A stretch of 24,620 nt of DNA from Thermomucor indicae-seudaticae (GCA_000787465.1 JSYX01000160.1:1-24620); one strand, 5' to 3'. Numbered from the stretch's first letter, positions 9,226 to 20,649 are shown. The notes: generated from the sequence alone by a model not told the origin. A program made the numbers and translations.

Positions 9226-12200
9226 TCACGTCGACATAAGGGACATTACCTCATCCACTACACCAGCTGCAATCGTTTCCCCGCCTTTCCGTAACATGAT
9301 ACGACCCAACTGCTTGTTCTCCTTGAACATCTCTAATGGGATCGCCCTCTGCGCCAATTGGATCTTTACTTTGGCTGTTGCACCTTTAGACAAATGCCTA
9401 CAAGCCATCAAGTAAATCAAGTGCTTGTCTAATGAAACTGGGGAGTAAACTTACCTTGGATTTCGCTTCAACACTTCACCTGTCGATTTATCCAAGGTAC
9501 ATAATAACTTGACTATCGTTGCTGGCTCATCCAGGCTCTTTTGATGAAGAATGACCTGGCTATCCGTGTCAATGAAACCAGACGAAAACGGTTCTGCAAC
9601 TACTACAAGGCATCCTTACTGGATATCCCGACGTGATCGGGACCTTGATATCAAATACCACAATTTGAGCTGTAAATAGCGACGTCACCGGAACTGGCTG
9701 CGATGGTGAGCAGAGAACACATCCAGAGCTTTCAATTCAGCTTTAGCAAAGACAATAGCAGCCTTTTCGTGCCCTCCATTTTACCTCAAATTCATGATAT
9801 CCAGACCAGAAAGGGTCATTAGCACCGAGTCACCCGCGGCACCCCACATGGCCGTTTCGTCATTCACTTGCATAGCTGTCCCAACAAAATAAATCAAGTG
9901 AGAAAGCATATACTCATTGATGCCACTTACCTTTGACTACACCTATTTCTCCTCCAGGAATAACCATCACTTGCTCTCCAACTTGCACATGACCGGCATC
10001 AATGGACCCGCCAACAGAAACGCCACTGCTGCTTCCAATGCCGCCCTTGAAAAAGTCTGTAATGCTCATGCGGAATGGCTTGTCTAAAAGCCGTACCGGT
10101 GGTTCAAATGCATCTATACATAACCAACCATTCAGCATCATTATCCCGCAAGCAAAGCAATACTAGTCTTTTACGTACCAACCAGGTCGATCAGGGGCGG
10201 TCCATGGTACCAGCTCGTCAGTTCCGGTAACTCGCTCTTCTTGGTCAAATTTTCGCCCGTCAGTCCAGAAACGGGTATAAAGGACAGATTGGATTTCTTG
10301 TATCCGGCCTGCGTAAGAAAAGTACCCAGCTTTGCTACAATTTCGTCGAATCGTCCCTGATCCCAATTCACCTAATAATCTCACAAATATAAGTCCCCTT
10401 TTTCTCGTCTTTCATACGGGGGTCAAAACTTGCCGTATCCAACTTGTTGACAGCCACAATCATTTGCTGTACGCCTAAGCTTCGAGCGAGAAGTGCATGC
10501 TCCTTGGTCTGGCCGTTCGCATCAAAGCCAGATTCGAATCCTCCCGTGCTCGCATCCACAACCAGAATAGCAGCATCTGCCTGTTTATCAATACATATCA
10601 GCAAAACAGATAGACTCAGCAAGAGGATGATGACGAACCTGTGCTGCGCCAGAAATCATGTTTGGGATAAAATCACGGTGACCAGGTGCATCCAACAAGG
10701 TAAACTGCCTATGTTCTGTTTCAAAATGATTCATGGCCACGTCCATCGTGATACCCCTATATACATGATAAGCATAGGTGATTATCTATTGACGATCTGC
10801 CCTATTTACCGGTCTCTTTCTTCCGTTGTTTCATCCAGCACCCAAGCGTACGCAAACGAACTCTTGCCAATCTTTTGCGACTCACGCTCGTACTTTTGCA
10901 TTGTCCGTTCATTGACGTGGCCCAGCCGATACAAAACGTGACCCATCAATGTCGACTTGCCCGCATCCACATGACCTAAATTATCGATGCTCGTTGATTC
11001 ATTCCCGCATTCTCAAAGCTCGTCGCAGTACCTACCAATCACAACAAGGTTCAACTTTGGTTTATCACTTGACCGCTTTGCGTATTCTTCGAGGACATTG
11101 ATACGTTTCGCGGCTGGTATCTTGGCAAGGGGAGAAGCCGCACGGGGTGTCTCGGGTGGTGTAGCTGCTGGGGTGGACGCGTCAGACTTTGTGAATCTGT
11201 TCTGAGCGGCTACGCGTGCGATATCTTTAGCATCGCCCAAGCCCAGTCCTTGCATATCTTGAACCAAAGGATCATCTGTATTACTGCTGCTAACTTTGAC
11301 AGTTGATGACTTTTGTGTCTTCGTTGTTGTTGTTGTCTGTTTGGATTGTGAAGGACTTGGCTTTGCGGCTACATGTAAGTATACGTATGTAAGGTCAGTA
11401 GCTTGTTCTTTTTTCTGGCCATCCCAAATGCTTCCAGATTGCCCATCATCCAAACACAAAGTAAGGGAAGGAAGGAGGCAAGAAAGGTTGGTATATATTA
11501 AGCATATGAAAGAAGAAAAATAGTCAAGTTTTCCGTGATCCACTTCGATGGCTTTGTGCTTCAAGGACAATATCGTCAGGGCTGGGTGCGTCAAACGCAA
11601 ACGGCTGGATATTCTGTGCCGAGGCCTTGACGGCTTCATAGAACGCTTGCCCAATGGACGTTGGAAACGAAGACGCAGATACGTTTGCCGCGTAATAACC
11701 ATCAGGGTCCATCTTTGAAAATAGAAATAATGCTGCCTCGGAAGGTCCTGCACACAGTGGGTTTAATAACGCGTTGCTACTGACCGTCGTGATCGTCGGT
11801 TCGGCTTTTTCTGGTTGTTGCTTCACATCTTTTTTCTCGACAGATTCGTCTACACTTTCCTTTTGCGCAGCTAATGGCGGCTCAGACGACGGTTTTCTCG
11901 CTAGTCCACTCAACTTGGTTGTTATACTCGTTTGCTCCATAGCTCTTGCAGTAGCAACAGCAGCAGCAACAGACCGTGATGCCAACTGTGCCAGACTCGT
12001 CCGTCCCTTGGCACCCGCAGACCTTTGTGCCATTTCAGCCAACGACAATGACGGTTTACTCCCCTTTGCTTGAGAGGAAGTTGTCCCCTCGTTGTTATTG
12101 TCACTAAGTGGACGTGTTTGACGAGATGCCAAGGTTTGAAGCGCGGATATCCCTCGCTGTCCAGCCGATTTTTGCGCCAATGACTGTAACGAGCTCTTTG

Positions 12201-13185
12201 GCTTATCGCTATTCGCTTTTAAAGAGGAAAGAGGAGACGCGTTTGCCGCTGGTTTACGACTACTGAGTGTCTGAAGGGCGGATACGGGAGATGATGTCTT
12301 GTTCAGTTTCGAGAGTAAAGAGGTTGTAGAAGGGGATGGCTTTTGAGATGCGGATTGCTCGTCTGATGATGATACCATGGCTTGATACTTTTTGTCGGCG
12401 TACAGCTTGGCGGGAGGCCGTCGATAGCGTGGTTTCCGAGTACTGTTCAACACACATAAGTCGTCATCGTCTACAACAACAAGCGTATACGCCAGAGAGT
12501 CAACTGCGTGCCGGTTTGAGGATCATTGCCACCCACAGCAAGCCTGCGCAAATGGTCTTCCCATCCAACGAAGGAAATTTGAAGAAAAGAGAGCAGGGGA
12601 ATACAAAGGATATGGGCAAAAAGAAAGCATTTTCACCGCCTCTTGCTCCTCTCCCATTTGAATGTAGAAATGGGTTACCTTTTGTTGCTGCGGCTTTTGC
12701 CGCCTTTTTCCGTTTCTTTTCTTCTTCAGCTTTGATCTTTGCTATCTTGTCTATTTGGCCCCCACGTATGTCAGCTATTTGTGGTTCTTTGTATACATCA
12801 ACAAGAACGCATACCAACTACCCAATTGACAGTTTCTTCCTTGTCAAAGTAGTAATACCACAGAGCTTCCTTTATCTCCACGTCGGGAACCGGGAGATTG
12901 TCGCCTACGACGCTGTGAACGTACGCTAGTCCCTCCTCGAGTGCTTCCAGATCCTCGTTGGAAAGCTGAGACTCGTCCACTTTATACACTCTGTGAGCGT
13001 TTGCGTCAGTCTAATGAGGTGCTTTTTCCATACATTGATCTTCTTGGTCATCGTAGTCATAATCGTCTTCTTCCAAAACCTCTGCAGCATTTCATACGTT
13101 AGACTCGACTGCCCGTTCTCGTAACAGTCCAGTACGCGTAATTACCCTCAATGTCGAGGTTGCGTACAGCTCGATGTCGCGACAT
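9226..13185 (-). CDS. HBS1: Hbs1, eRF3-like translational GTPase of ribosome rescue
   Basis: Fifteen exons (13146-13185, 13034-13081, 12815-12988, 12679-12774, 11544-12470, 11036-11368, 10810-10975, 10639-10756, 10434-10580, 10179-10371, 9931-10113, 9785-9875, 9620-9728, 9455-9555, 9226-9397) close in frame as 965 residues. The start [13 protein letters not shown] is the family signature. An Hbs1 N-terminal domain follows (SQLS...[16 protein letters not shown]), then a coiled Lys/Glu/Ala segment, a long low-complexity linker ending [12 protein letters not shown], and the GTPase: GHVDAGKST, switch [14 protein letters not shown]. Two beta-barrel domains end with [13 protein letters not shown]. 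With Dom34/Pelota, Hbs1 binds stalled ribosomes and promotes no-go and non-stop decay. The linker is much longer than in yeast and carries SLxxLAxRS-type repeats. Intron 10372-10433 has a GC donor; intron 12471-12678 is long and open. The acceptor of exon 5 could also be 12504, adding 11 codons in frame. Confidence 0.95.
10372..10433 (-). other. GC-AG intron in HBS1
   Basis: Donor ACG|GCAAGT, acceptor ATTATTAG. The frame rules out the nearby GT sites: only the GC donor joins NKLDT to [11 protein letters not shown] as in all Hbs1 proteins. Confidence 0.88.
12471..12678 (-). other. Long, frame-open HBS1 intron, candidate alternative-splicing site
   Basis: 208 bp, against 40-65 bp for most HBS1 introns. 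If it is retained, exon 4 reads on without a stop until TGA at 12500-12502, adding about 58 residues and cutting off the linker and GTPase. Two acceptors (12504 and 12471), 33 bp apart, are both in frame with exon 5. Confidence 0.55.
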
Positions 13186-13289
13186 TTTTGTTGCTGCTGA
13201 AAGAAGTGATTCTATTCGAAAATTTCCTGTGCTTGAAAATTTATGGGTGTGATCAATCAATTACAAAAAGTAGCAGTAGTAAAGGAGGA
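13186..13289. other. Short spacer between RhoGEF and HBS1
   Basis: Only 104 bp separate the RhoGEF stop from the HBS1 start, both on the minus strand, so HBS1 regulation must sit here or inside the RhoGEF 3' end. Confidence 0.5.
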
Positions 13290-16200
13290 CTAGCGCTCAG
13301 AGGTGGATATACGGGATAATGATCTATCTTTACTGGACGACCTAATGTTATCATGTAACGAGCTTGCGGATGGAATCTTGAGAGGTGGGAGATCTTTCGC
13401 TTTCTCACGCCTATTAGGCTAATAATTTGCATTTGAGTCAGTTTTATCTGTTCTGGATCTCTCTCTCTGCATTTGATTACCTTTCTTCCAACAGAGGTGG
13501 TACTGCCATGATCTGAATTGACGGTTTCTGTGCTGTTATTCACCGTTCTTCCAGGCGAAGAGGTGGGGGCTTTATCCGAACTTAGACTTTCCGTCCTGCT
13601 AGCGCAGCGTGCACGTCCAGGCGAAGAGGTAGCGAATCTGTCCGAATTGATGCTTTCCGTCTTGCTAGCGCGGCGTGCACGTCCAGGCGTACTGATACTG
13701 TTGATCTTTTCGACAAATCGGCCCAACAACCGACTCGAGGAGCGCGCAATACCCATCGTAGCTAGACTGAAAGATCGCTGCATGCTATTTTCCGACGAGG
13801 TGGGTTTGGTATTCCTGCCTTGGTTTGTGGGTGGACGCTCTTCAACTGACGATGCGGGATATGACAGTTTCGACATCATGCTTTCTTTGTACACCGATCC
13901 AGCGGTGGGAAGCGGACGACGACTCATAGGAGGAGGAGCAGGAATTCTGGGCCTGGACGACGACGAAGAAGAAGAAGGGGATGGCTGTGGGGACGCAGAT
14001 GTGATGGGGCCAGCTTGTTGACGAAGACGGCTAGGCATGGATGTTTTTCGACGAATAGAGGGGCTTATGTCAGCAGCAGCAGCGGCGGCAGGTTGTTGTT
14101 GCCGTGGATAAGACTGTTTTCCCTTGCTATTACTGCGACTAGGTCCCGCTGACCTGTTGAAGGTACGGGGGCATGGGGAAAAGGGAGCGGACAACGGACT
14201 TGCGCTCGAGAAGGAAACCATGGATGCCGACTTGGCCAATCGGCTGCGCCGTTTCCACTCCTGCCAGCCAGCCTCTCTGTTTTGACGCGCTTGGGCTCGA
14301 ACTTGGAGAATGGGCGTCGAGCAGATATCTTCAAATTTGCTGTCAAAGACTTCGCAGCGTAAATTGTACTGATTGTATTTGCGATGAGACTGATAGTCGT
14401 TAAACAGCTGACGGAATTCAAGCATGCTTCCTTGAGAAGACGGTGCACCAGCAGAAGTGATATTGCTGCAAGAGCTTCTGGCCGAAGAAGATTCTTCTTC
14501 TTCTATTATCGAGCGACGCTTCACATCGGAAGCATCCACCAGCTCGCGATGAGGAAAGTCCATGGAACCTTCCTCCCTGGCTGAATTGGGTTGCGAACGC
14601 GATGCATTGCTTCGCAGTGAGCTGCCACGAGAGAAAACACTGCAAAAGGGTCCTCCTCCGCTGTGTGAAGGTCTATAGAAAGCACAACCAAAGATCTCTT
14701 CGACCTCACTGCCTATCTTGCCTTCTGCCAGGCGTCGATCATACTCCTTTCGAGATTGATCCCTGATATCCTCCATGGCTGTCATCCATATCGTTCTTTC
14801 TAGGTCACTCAATGCAGTGAATTCAAGCACCAATTCCTTGTTCTCCAGTAGCCAAGAATAGCCAATGTTCGCTACATAACCAAATGTTAATGTCAAAGTA
14901 CGCTTATCTCCCAAATGATTACTTGCTTTCGTCGCCAAGCCGAATAGTTTCAAACATGCGTATGGGAAACCAATGCCGAGCTTCGTATTTGTCCTGTCTT
15001 TTGGCTTTGGCAATGATGATGTACGAATTGAATAGCGCGCAACCGTATCGCTTTGCTTTGTTTTCATGATGATCAAGGATACGGAAATCGAGCGTGCCTA
15101 GTAGCAGAACGCAACCAAGCAGTCCGTAGAATCTTTCCGATATAACCTGAAAAAGAAAAACCTGTGTAAAACCCTATAGTTTCTTATTAGCGTAGCCTTG
15201 TTATTTACCCATTCAGTGTCAAGTCGATTTAGGAAAAGGTTCGTCTTTCTTTCAGCTTCCATTTTGGCTTTTGCCACGTTCAAATCGGATGCAACCTGGT
15301 TCATCTTCGCGATTGCGTTTGCAAGCAACTTGTGCTCGGCTGAACCACAAGGCGTCGTCTTATGTATGGCATCTAGTAGCAGTTTATAACGAAAGATGCG
15401 CTGAACGGGCTAGAGAAAATATAAGATATTAGCGTTACTAGAGGATCTGAGGTATGTTGCTTTACCGTAATCAAATAGTCTGTGAACTGAAGACGGTTGT
15501 CTTCGGGTCGTAAACTACCGTCAGCTAGGTGCTCATAGGCATGTTCAGGCAATGGTGGTCTGAAGTCAAAGCTCGTGCGCAGCTCACTGTTCAAGTTTTC
15601 GATAAGCTTCGCGTACGGCTCATTTTTCACCATGAGTTCCTTGTGAAGGCGAGCGGCGACATCTTGATGAGTACAGTAGTCCAGATAAAGCACAAATCTC
15701 GGTGCCTCAAGAAATATTTAGCGTCGATAGTTAGTAAGAGAGATCGATAGAACTTACCCATCTCACAATGCAGTCCGCAACACGACCAAGAAGATCCTTG
15801 TCTCTCATATCTGGATCATGTACGATATCTATGGCATGAAACAGAGCCTCAAAAAACTCAAGCTGGAACACGTAAATAGCATGGATGTTGCGAGCCAGTT
15901 GGTCCTTTTGGTCTCGACTGATCATGGTGAATTGGCGGATAGCCACAAAGAAATGCTATGTCACATGATGAATTTTCCCCAGTATGAGACGCGTATGCAT
16001 AGAAAAGAGAGATATTCACCTTCTCGAGTATTTCCAAATCATGTAGATATGTGAATTCAGTCTTGAGCAATTCAAACAGTGCGTTATACCGCTTACGCAA
16101 GCGACGTTCATGTAGTTCCTTAGCTTCCTCGTCGCGTTCCGGTGATTCCTGAGGGCTGAATGTACGAGACTCTCTTGCATTTCCCTGAGATCCTTGGGAC

Positions 16201-17051
16201 TTGCGATCTGCAGTATCCTCGTTTTTGTCGAGAGGTTCTGGATCAAGCTCGGTCCGAGTTGACGACTTGATGCTTGGAAAGGACCAAAATGACGAGTACT
16301 CGGTGTCCTTATATTTCTTGTCCGAGAGCGTACCGCTACCAGTTGTAGTCGTAGTATCATCTTGCTCCCGTGCCTGAGACGCAACCGACTTCTCCGTTTC
16401 GCGATTTTCCTCCTTGGTTTTAGGTTGCTGAACGGCAGCGAGAGGAGAAGCCTTCTTTGGCGCTAATAGAGGGGATGCTGGTGGAGGCGCAGCTGCCTTG
16501 GCCGCTTTGGCTGCTGCTACGACAGCCGCTGCTGCCGCTGATATCTCTGCTTTTCGTTGACGTGCCCGTTCGGTTGCCGCTGATCCCGTGAAAAAAGCAC
16601 TGCCACTGCCGCTACCGCTGTTGTTGTCGTTAGCAGTTGTTGACGCGGGCAAACTGGGAGTCGATGATATCTTCTTTTGGACTGTAACGTCGTTGGACCG
16701 ACCAGAAGCTGTTGAGGCAGGTAAACTCGGAGTCGATGATATCTTCTTCTGGATTGTTATCTCGCCGGAATCATTGCTGCTGTCACTACGTTCGTCGTCT
16801 CCAAAATAAGAGATTCTCTCTTTGCCCTTGCTATCTTCCTGATTTGGAACTAATGACGTCGAAGGGTGATTCGGTTGTTCGAGTATGGCCGGTTCAGGCA
16901 AGACGAATGACGACGGCCCAGCGTCGCCCTGATCAGTAGGCATGGAGGATGACGTATAGGAACATGAACTGTTCCGCTTCTCCTTGGTTTCAGTGTCGGA
17001 TGCCGCTGGGGCTGGCTCAGGAGAAGCAGCCTGCAACAAGTCTTTCGTCAT
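13290..17051 (-). CDS. Rho guanine nucleotide exchange factor (DH-PH)
   Basis: Seven exons (16020-17051, 15758-15955, 15466-15705, 15209-15409, 14927-15146, 13481-14871, 13290-13418) encode 1136 residues. The ATG at 17051 is the first in frame. Residues 1-300 are low complexity, with two copies of a QKKISSTPSLPAST block and an Ala-rich run. The Dbl-homology domain spans about 320-555: KTEFTYLHDLEILEK is conserved region 1, and YLITPVQRIFRYKLLLDAI is the highly conserved region 3 helix. A PH domain follows (about 560-690), with LLGTLDFRILD and the final Trp helix ERTIWMTAMEDI. The C-terminal 450 residues are Ser/Pro/Arg-rich with repeated SPGRAR-A-S-TES units, likely phosphorylated. It should load GTP onto a Rho-type GTPase in polarity or cell-wall signalling. 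It lacks the CNH domain of yeast Rom2/Tus1, so the orthologue is unclear. One intron is GC-AG (14872-14926). The last exon is inferred from frame only. Confidence 0.9.
14872..14926 (-). other. GC-AG intron in the RhoGEF PH domain
   Basis: Donor GAAA|GCAAGT, acceptor TTATGTAG, 55 bp, branch-like TTGACATTAAC. It is the only junction that joins FETIRLGDE to NIGYSWLLENK in frame. The GT four bases further on gives the wrong frame, and read-through meets a stop at once. Confidence 0.78.
15706..15757 (-). other. RhoGEF intron with consensus branch site
   Basis: GTAAGT donor, TTACTAACTA branch region matching the yeast-like TACTAAC, acceptor CTTGAG. It is a good example of the splice signals used throughout the window. 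Confidence 0.85.
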
Positions 17052-17465
17052 GGCTCTTCTAATGAAGGAAGAAGGAAGTGTAAAGGAGAAGAAGAAGAGT
17101 TGAAAATCCACATACGGCCATCTTTCGTTGTAGCTGGCACGTCGGAAACTTTTAGTTGGGGGATCGAACGAAAGGCATGCTACATATTCCCCCCATCTTT
17201 ATCCCCTCTATGGAGTCTAATGCAACGCTTTTAGCAGTAGACTGCTCGCCCGTGCTGTTCAGCAGACCGAAAGAACTCTATCGTACTTAAAGAAGCCCAG
17301 TAAAAAACCGATAAGCTGGGTTCGGGCGTCCGCGAAACTCCCTCGTAATACGCCCCAAACCAACAGGTCGGCTGTGATTACAACTAGCCATCGCTCATGA
17401 CGAGACCATTATTCGCCGAGCAAACCAACCATTTCTTGGACACGTTCTATGGTCTTTTTATTTTT
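17052..17465. other. Intergenic region upstream of RhoGEF
   Basis: 414 bp between the RhoGEF start and the stop of the S9 peptidase gene, both on the minus strand. A purine-rich run on the plus strand (CT-rich on minus) at 17065-17100 sits just upstream of the RhoGEF ATG, as in other fungal leaders. No gene or RNA seen. Confidence 0.45.
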
Positions 17466-20400
17466 CTATAATTTTGACATTGCAGGGAACTTTTGCACTC
17501 TCGAAATCAAGAACGCGACCTGCTCGGCCGCTTCTGAAAGGCGCACGTCCTGCTCAGCGCCTCCTCCGAAATGCCCTCGCTCAAGATCAACCTTGAGTAG
17601 AACCGACTTTGACAATGCTGGAGGCAACGCGCGTCGTAACCGGGCGACAAACTTGAGAGGCTGCCAGTAGGCAACGCGTTGATCTTTGAGTCCAGCTGTA
17701 ATGTACAAGGACGGTATCTTGTCGTCCATTTTAAGAGTATCTGGAATGTTCTCATAAGGCGAATACTTTTCAATGAGATTGTAAGCCTCAGGATCGTCGG
17801 TTGGATTGCCCCATTCTGGATATTCCACTTGAGTTAGAGGCAAGTCAGGGTTCAGCATGGACGACAGTGGATCCACAAATGGAACTCTTAGTACAAGGGC
17901 TCGAAACAAATCTATGATACGTGAGAAGGGGCGCGCTATACATATCCAAGACTGTAAAGTACATTACCTGGCCGCATGTGCAGCATAGCACCTGCAAGCA
18001 GCAATTCAGTAAAACGTTCATATCTCATGGGCCCATTGCTCTTACCGACTAAGAGGCCACCCGCACTTGTTCCCATCGCTGCTAAGTTGTCAGGACTCGT
18101 CAAGTTGCTTTTCACTAGATGTTCGGCAACAGCGATAAAATCGTAGAAACTATTCATTTTGTTGCTCAATTTGCCTGCTTCATACCAATCTCGGCCAAGT
18201 TCGCTTCCGCCTCTGATATTATTCATTGAGTAGGGAATGTTCTGATGAAAAGCAATGACGGATCTACCTCACGTGTGCCAATGCAATAACCCAGCCTCTG
18301 TCTAACAGTGGGAAATGTTCAATCCGAAAATCAGGTTCTGTGGAAATGCCATAGGCTCCATATGATCGCATAAGAACTGGATTTCTATAATATGTGAATG
18401 CCACTGAGTACAGGAGCTTGGCAAATAACAACGTTTTTTGTGGTTTCGCACCTGCCGTTCATTTTCAGATCTCTTTGATGGATAAGTGTAACAGGTATAT
18501 CCTTGTTGCCTTCTCGCGATTTCACGTGTATACGTGTGCATGTGTATTTGCTCCTGTCAAAGCCTGCTCTTCTATCCAAGGTTAGACACAGCGATCATAA
18601 AATGGAGCCAGTCATACATACGGTAGACCGGCTGCACGCGGACAGGCAACAGCTTCTGTCGAGACATGTCATAGTCAAACGTTGACTCGTGCATGAAAGG
18701 AGAAACAAGAGAGAACCTGAATGTATCCGTATTATACTCCTAATTGGAGTCATTAGGCTGTCGAGAATGCTTCCAGGACCTGGTGAAACAAACCAAATTC
18801 GTTCCTGGATGCAGTACGCAAAAACGCTCTGGAAGCTCCACGTTACTTGTTGTGCGTGATCGTAGGTCGTGACAAAGGATCATTGGCAGACCGTCCCGGC
18901 GGCCATATACAACAATGTAGTTCTATAATGGACAGCTCCATTAACGACATCATCTCTTCTCTTCATTGTATACATATCCCAACCTTAAAAATATCAACGT
19001 CTTCAATCTTCTCCCCAGGTCCCATTGTGATAACATCCTCCCAGTTTGACTTTTCAGTATGCCCATCCGGAGCCCGCATAAGCTTAAAGTTAGTGGCGCC
19101 GTCTGTATTGGTCAGTATGTAGAACGTTTCCTAGATCCGGCATTAGACTGCATTTACACGCACGGCATGCTTGATAATTCTTTTCTTACATCATGATGGT
19201 CGATATAATACTCGATCCCTTGTCGTCTTGGCTCTATTAATGTCAGCTTCGGTACCGTGCCGCTCGCATAGTTGTGGCTCGCATCGATCACTCGGACTTC
19301 CGACATTGACAAGGAATTGCAATTGATGGTAACGTATTTCTATAGATGAGAACAGGTTTAGATATCATTCTGCTTGTACTAGACAGTGCAATTTATCAAG
19401 GACACTTGCCATGTCTTTTGTGCTTGTGATATCTACAAACACAGTGTCGTCGGATTCTTGATATATCAGAATATCGTCGCTTTGATCGGTGCCAAGACGG
19501 TGGACGTAGACCTATCGTGGTTGAGCATTTCTTAGTTTTGCAGTGCCTAGCTCTTATACCTTGCAGGGACGCAGCTGCTCGTTCGCTACGGTGTAGCATA
19601 TCGTGTCGTTATTCGCCCAGACAAAGTTGAAAACGTCATGAAGAGTTTCATTCTGCGATTTTTGCTTTTTCGTACAGGACCATCCTGGTATCTGCTCTCT
19701 TCCTCCCATCTTACCTGACGTTTTCCGTCGAGCGACTTTAAGCGCAAATCTCCATATTCCATGCCTTCCCGCTCTGTATTATAGGCAAACACTGTGTGAT
19801 CTGGCGACAATAGCACCTTTCGGATAGTCATACTCAAAGACTTCATAAAACTAGCGTCCAGGAGAACTTCCTAGCGAAGATCATGCACTCAGAACCTTGA
19901 AAACAATTCCCTGATGGTAAGAATACCTCGTCTGTTGACCGGTCGCCCAGTTTCTTTCGCAGATATACCATGCCCTTTGGAGACGTCCGCGAGTAGTATT
20001 CGTAACCATGAGCAACCGTTTTCAGGGGCGGTAAAACTTTGGGTACATGCAAGCGCCGTTTCATTTCCTTCCAACGGGTTTAATACCTTTTGATAACAAA
20101 CTGCAAAGCCAACAGGCAGTTACCTGGAGGACTTTACGTCTCAGAAACCTTTCCTTGTTCATTAAGCGTTTCGAGAATCTTTTTAAGGGATTGGCGTCAA
20201 TATTTTCCAGTTTGCCATAGTCCAACAAACTGCCTTTACTCATTCTCAGCTCGGATGTACGGGGCTAGGTCCTATATGTTTTCCCCTCTGTCAAGGTCTG
20301 TATAGACAGTACAATAATGGCAACAGGCTTACAGGATGATTCGGGTCTTCCATCCACGAAAAGCCATCGATTCTTTCTTTTCCATGATGACGTTGAACGT

Positions 20401-20649
20401 CCATGACGTACTTTGCTTTGGGCGGCTCCGCATTACTACAAATGACCATGTTGAACGCTTTTTCTTTTCCTTTATGTACATGAATTGGCTAACCTGCTCA
20501 GAAGGTTTTTCAATGAAGCAAATAATGACGTTCCATATGTGCGTTGACGCGCATGGCAAGCAAGCGCACTAGAGAATTGAAACACAAGGTTGAGCTTGAG
20601 CAAGAATGAACCGTTAAGACCAAGTCATTTACGTGGCCTGCTTCCACAT
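17466..20649 (-). CDS. Prolyl oligopeptidase-family serine peptidase, oligopeptidase B-like (S9A)
   Basis: Eighteen exons close in frame as 728 residues: 20633-20649, 20494-20568, 20333-20435, 20240-20271, 20124-20178, 19927-20067, 19715-19870, 19560-19652, 19410-19511, 19190-19339, 18984-19130, 18794-18922, 18622-18739, 18452-18566, 18268-18384, 18046-18212, 17968-17991 and 17466-17911. The length fits the family. The N-terminus is Arg/Ser/Ala-rich without acids (MWKQATALACHARQRTYG), suggesting mitochondrial import; an upstream in-frame ATG at 20688 would add 13 residues. HHGKERIDGFSWMEDPNHP opens the propeller region. The alpha/beta-hydrolase domain carries RGGSELGRDWYEAGK, the nucleophile GTSAGG (Ser566), AGLKDQRV (Asp657) and RGHFGG (His694). 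Oligopeptidase B enzymes cut short peptides after basic residues; PREPL-like roles are also possible. Uncertain points: the first exon and the 18567-18621 intron, whose donor and acceptor could shift. Intron 19340-19409 is GC-AG. Confidence 0.9.
19340..19409 (-). other. GC-AG intron in the S9 peptidase gene
   Basis: Donor GACATG|GCAAGT, acceptor ATCTATAG, 70 bp. It joins DITSTKDM to KYVTINCNS in phase 0. The GT four bases downstream would shift the frame. Confidence 0.85.

Noticed and set aside
10531..10541. tRNA T-loop-like sequence (GATTCGAATCC)
   Set aside because: It sits inside a conserved HBS1 GTPase exon and no anticodon or acceptor stems surround it.
12336..12929. 197-codon plus-strand open frame
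   Set aside because: It lies antisense to well-supported HBS1 exons and introns, has no motif and its composition mirrors the opposite strand.
17052..17111. Upstream extension of the RhoGEF by 20 residues
   Set aside because: It would start at GTG rather than ATG; the first in-frame ATG is at 17051.
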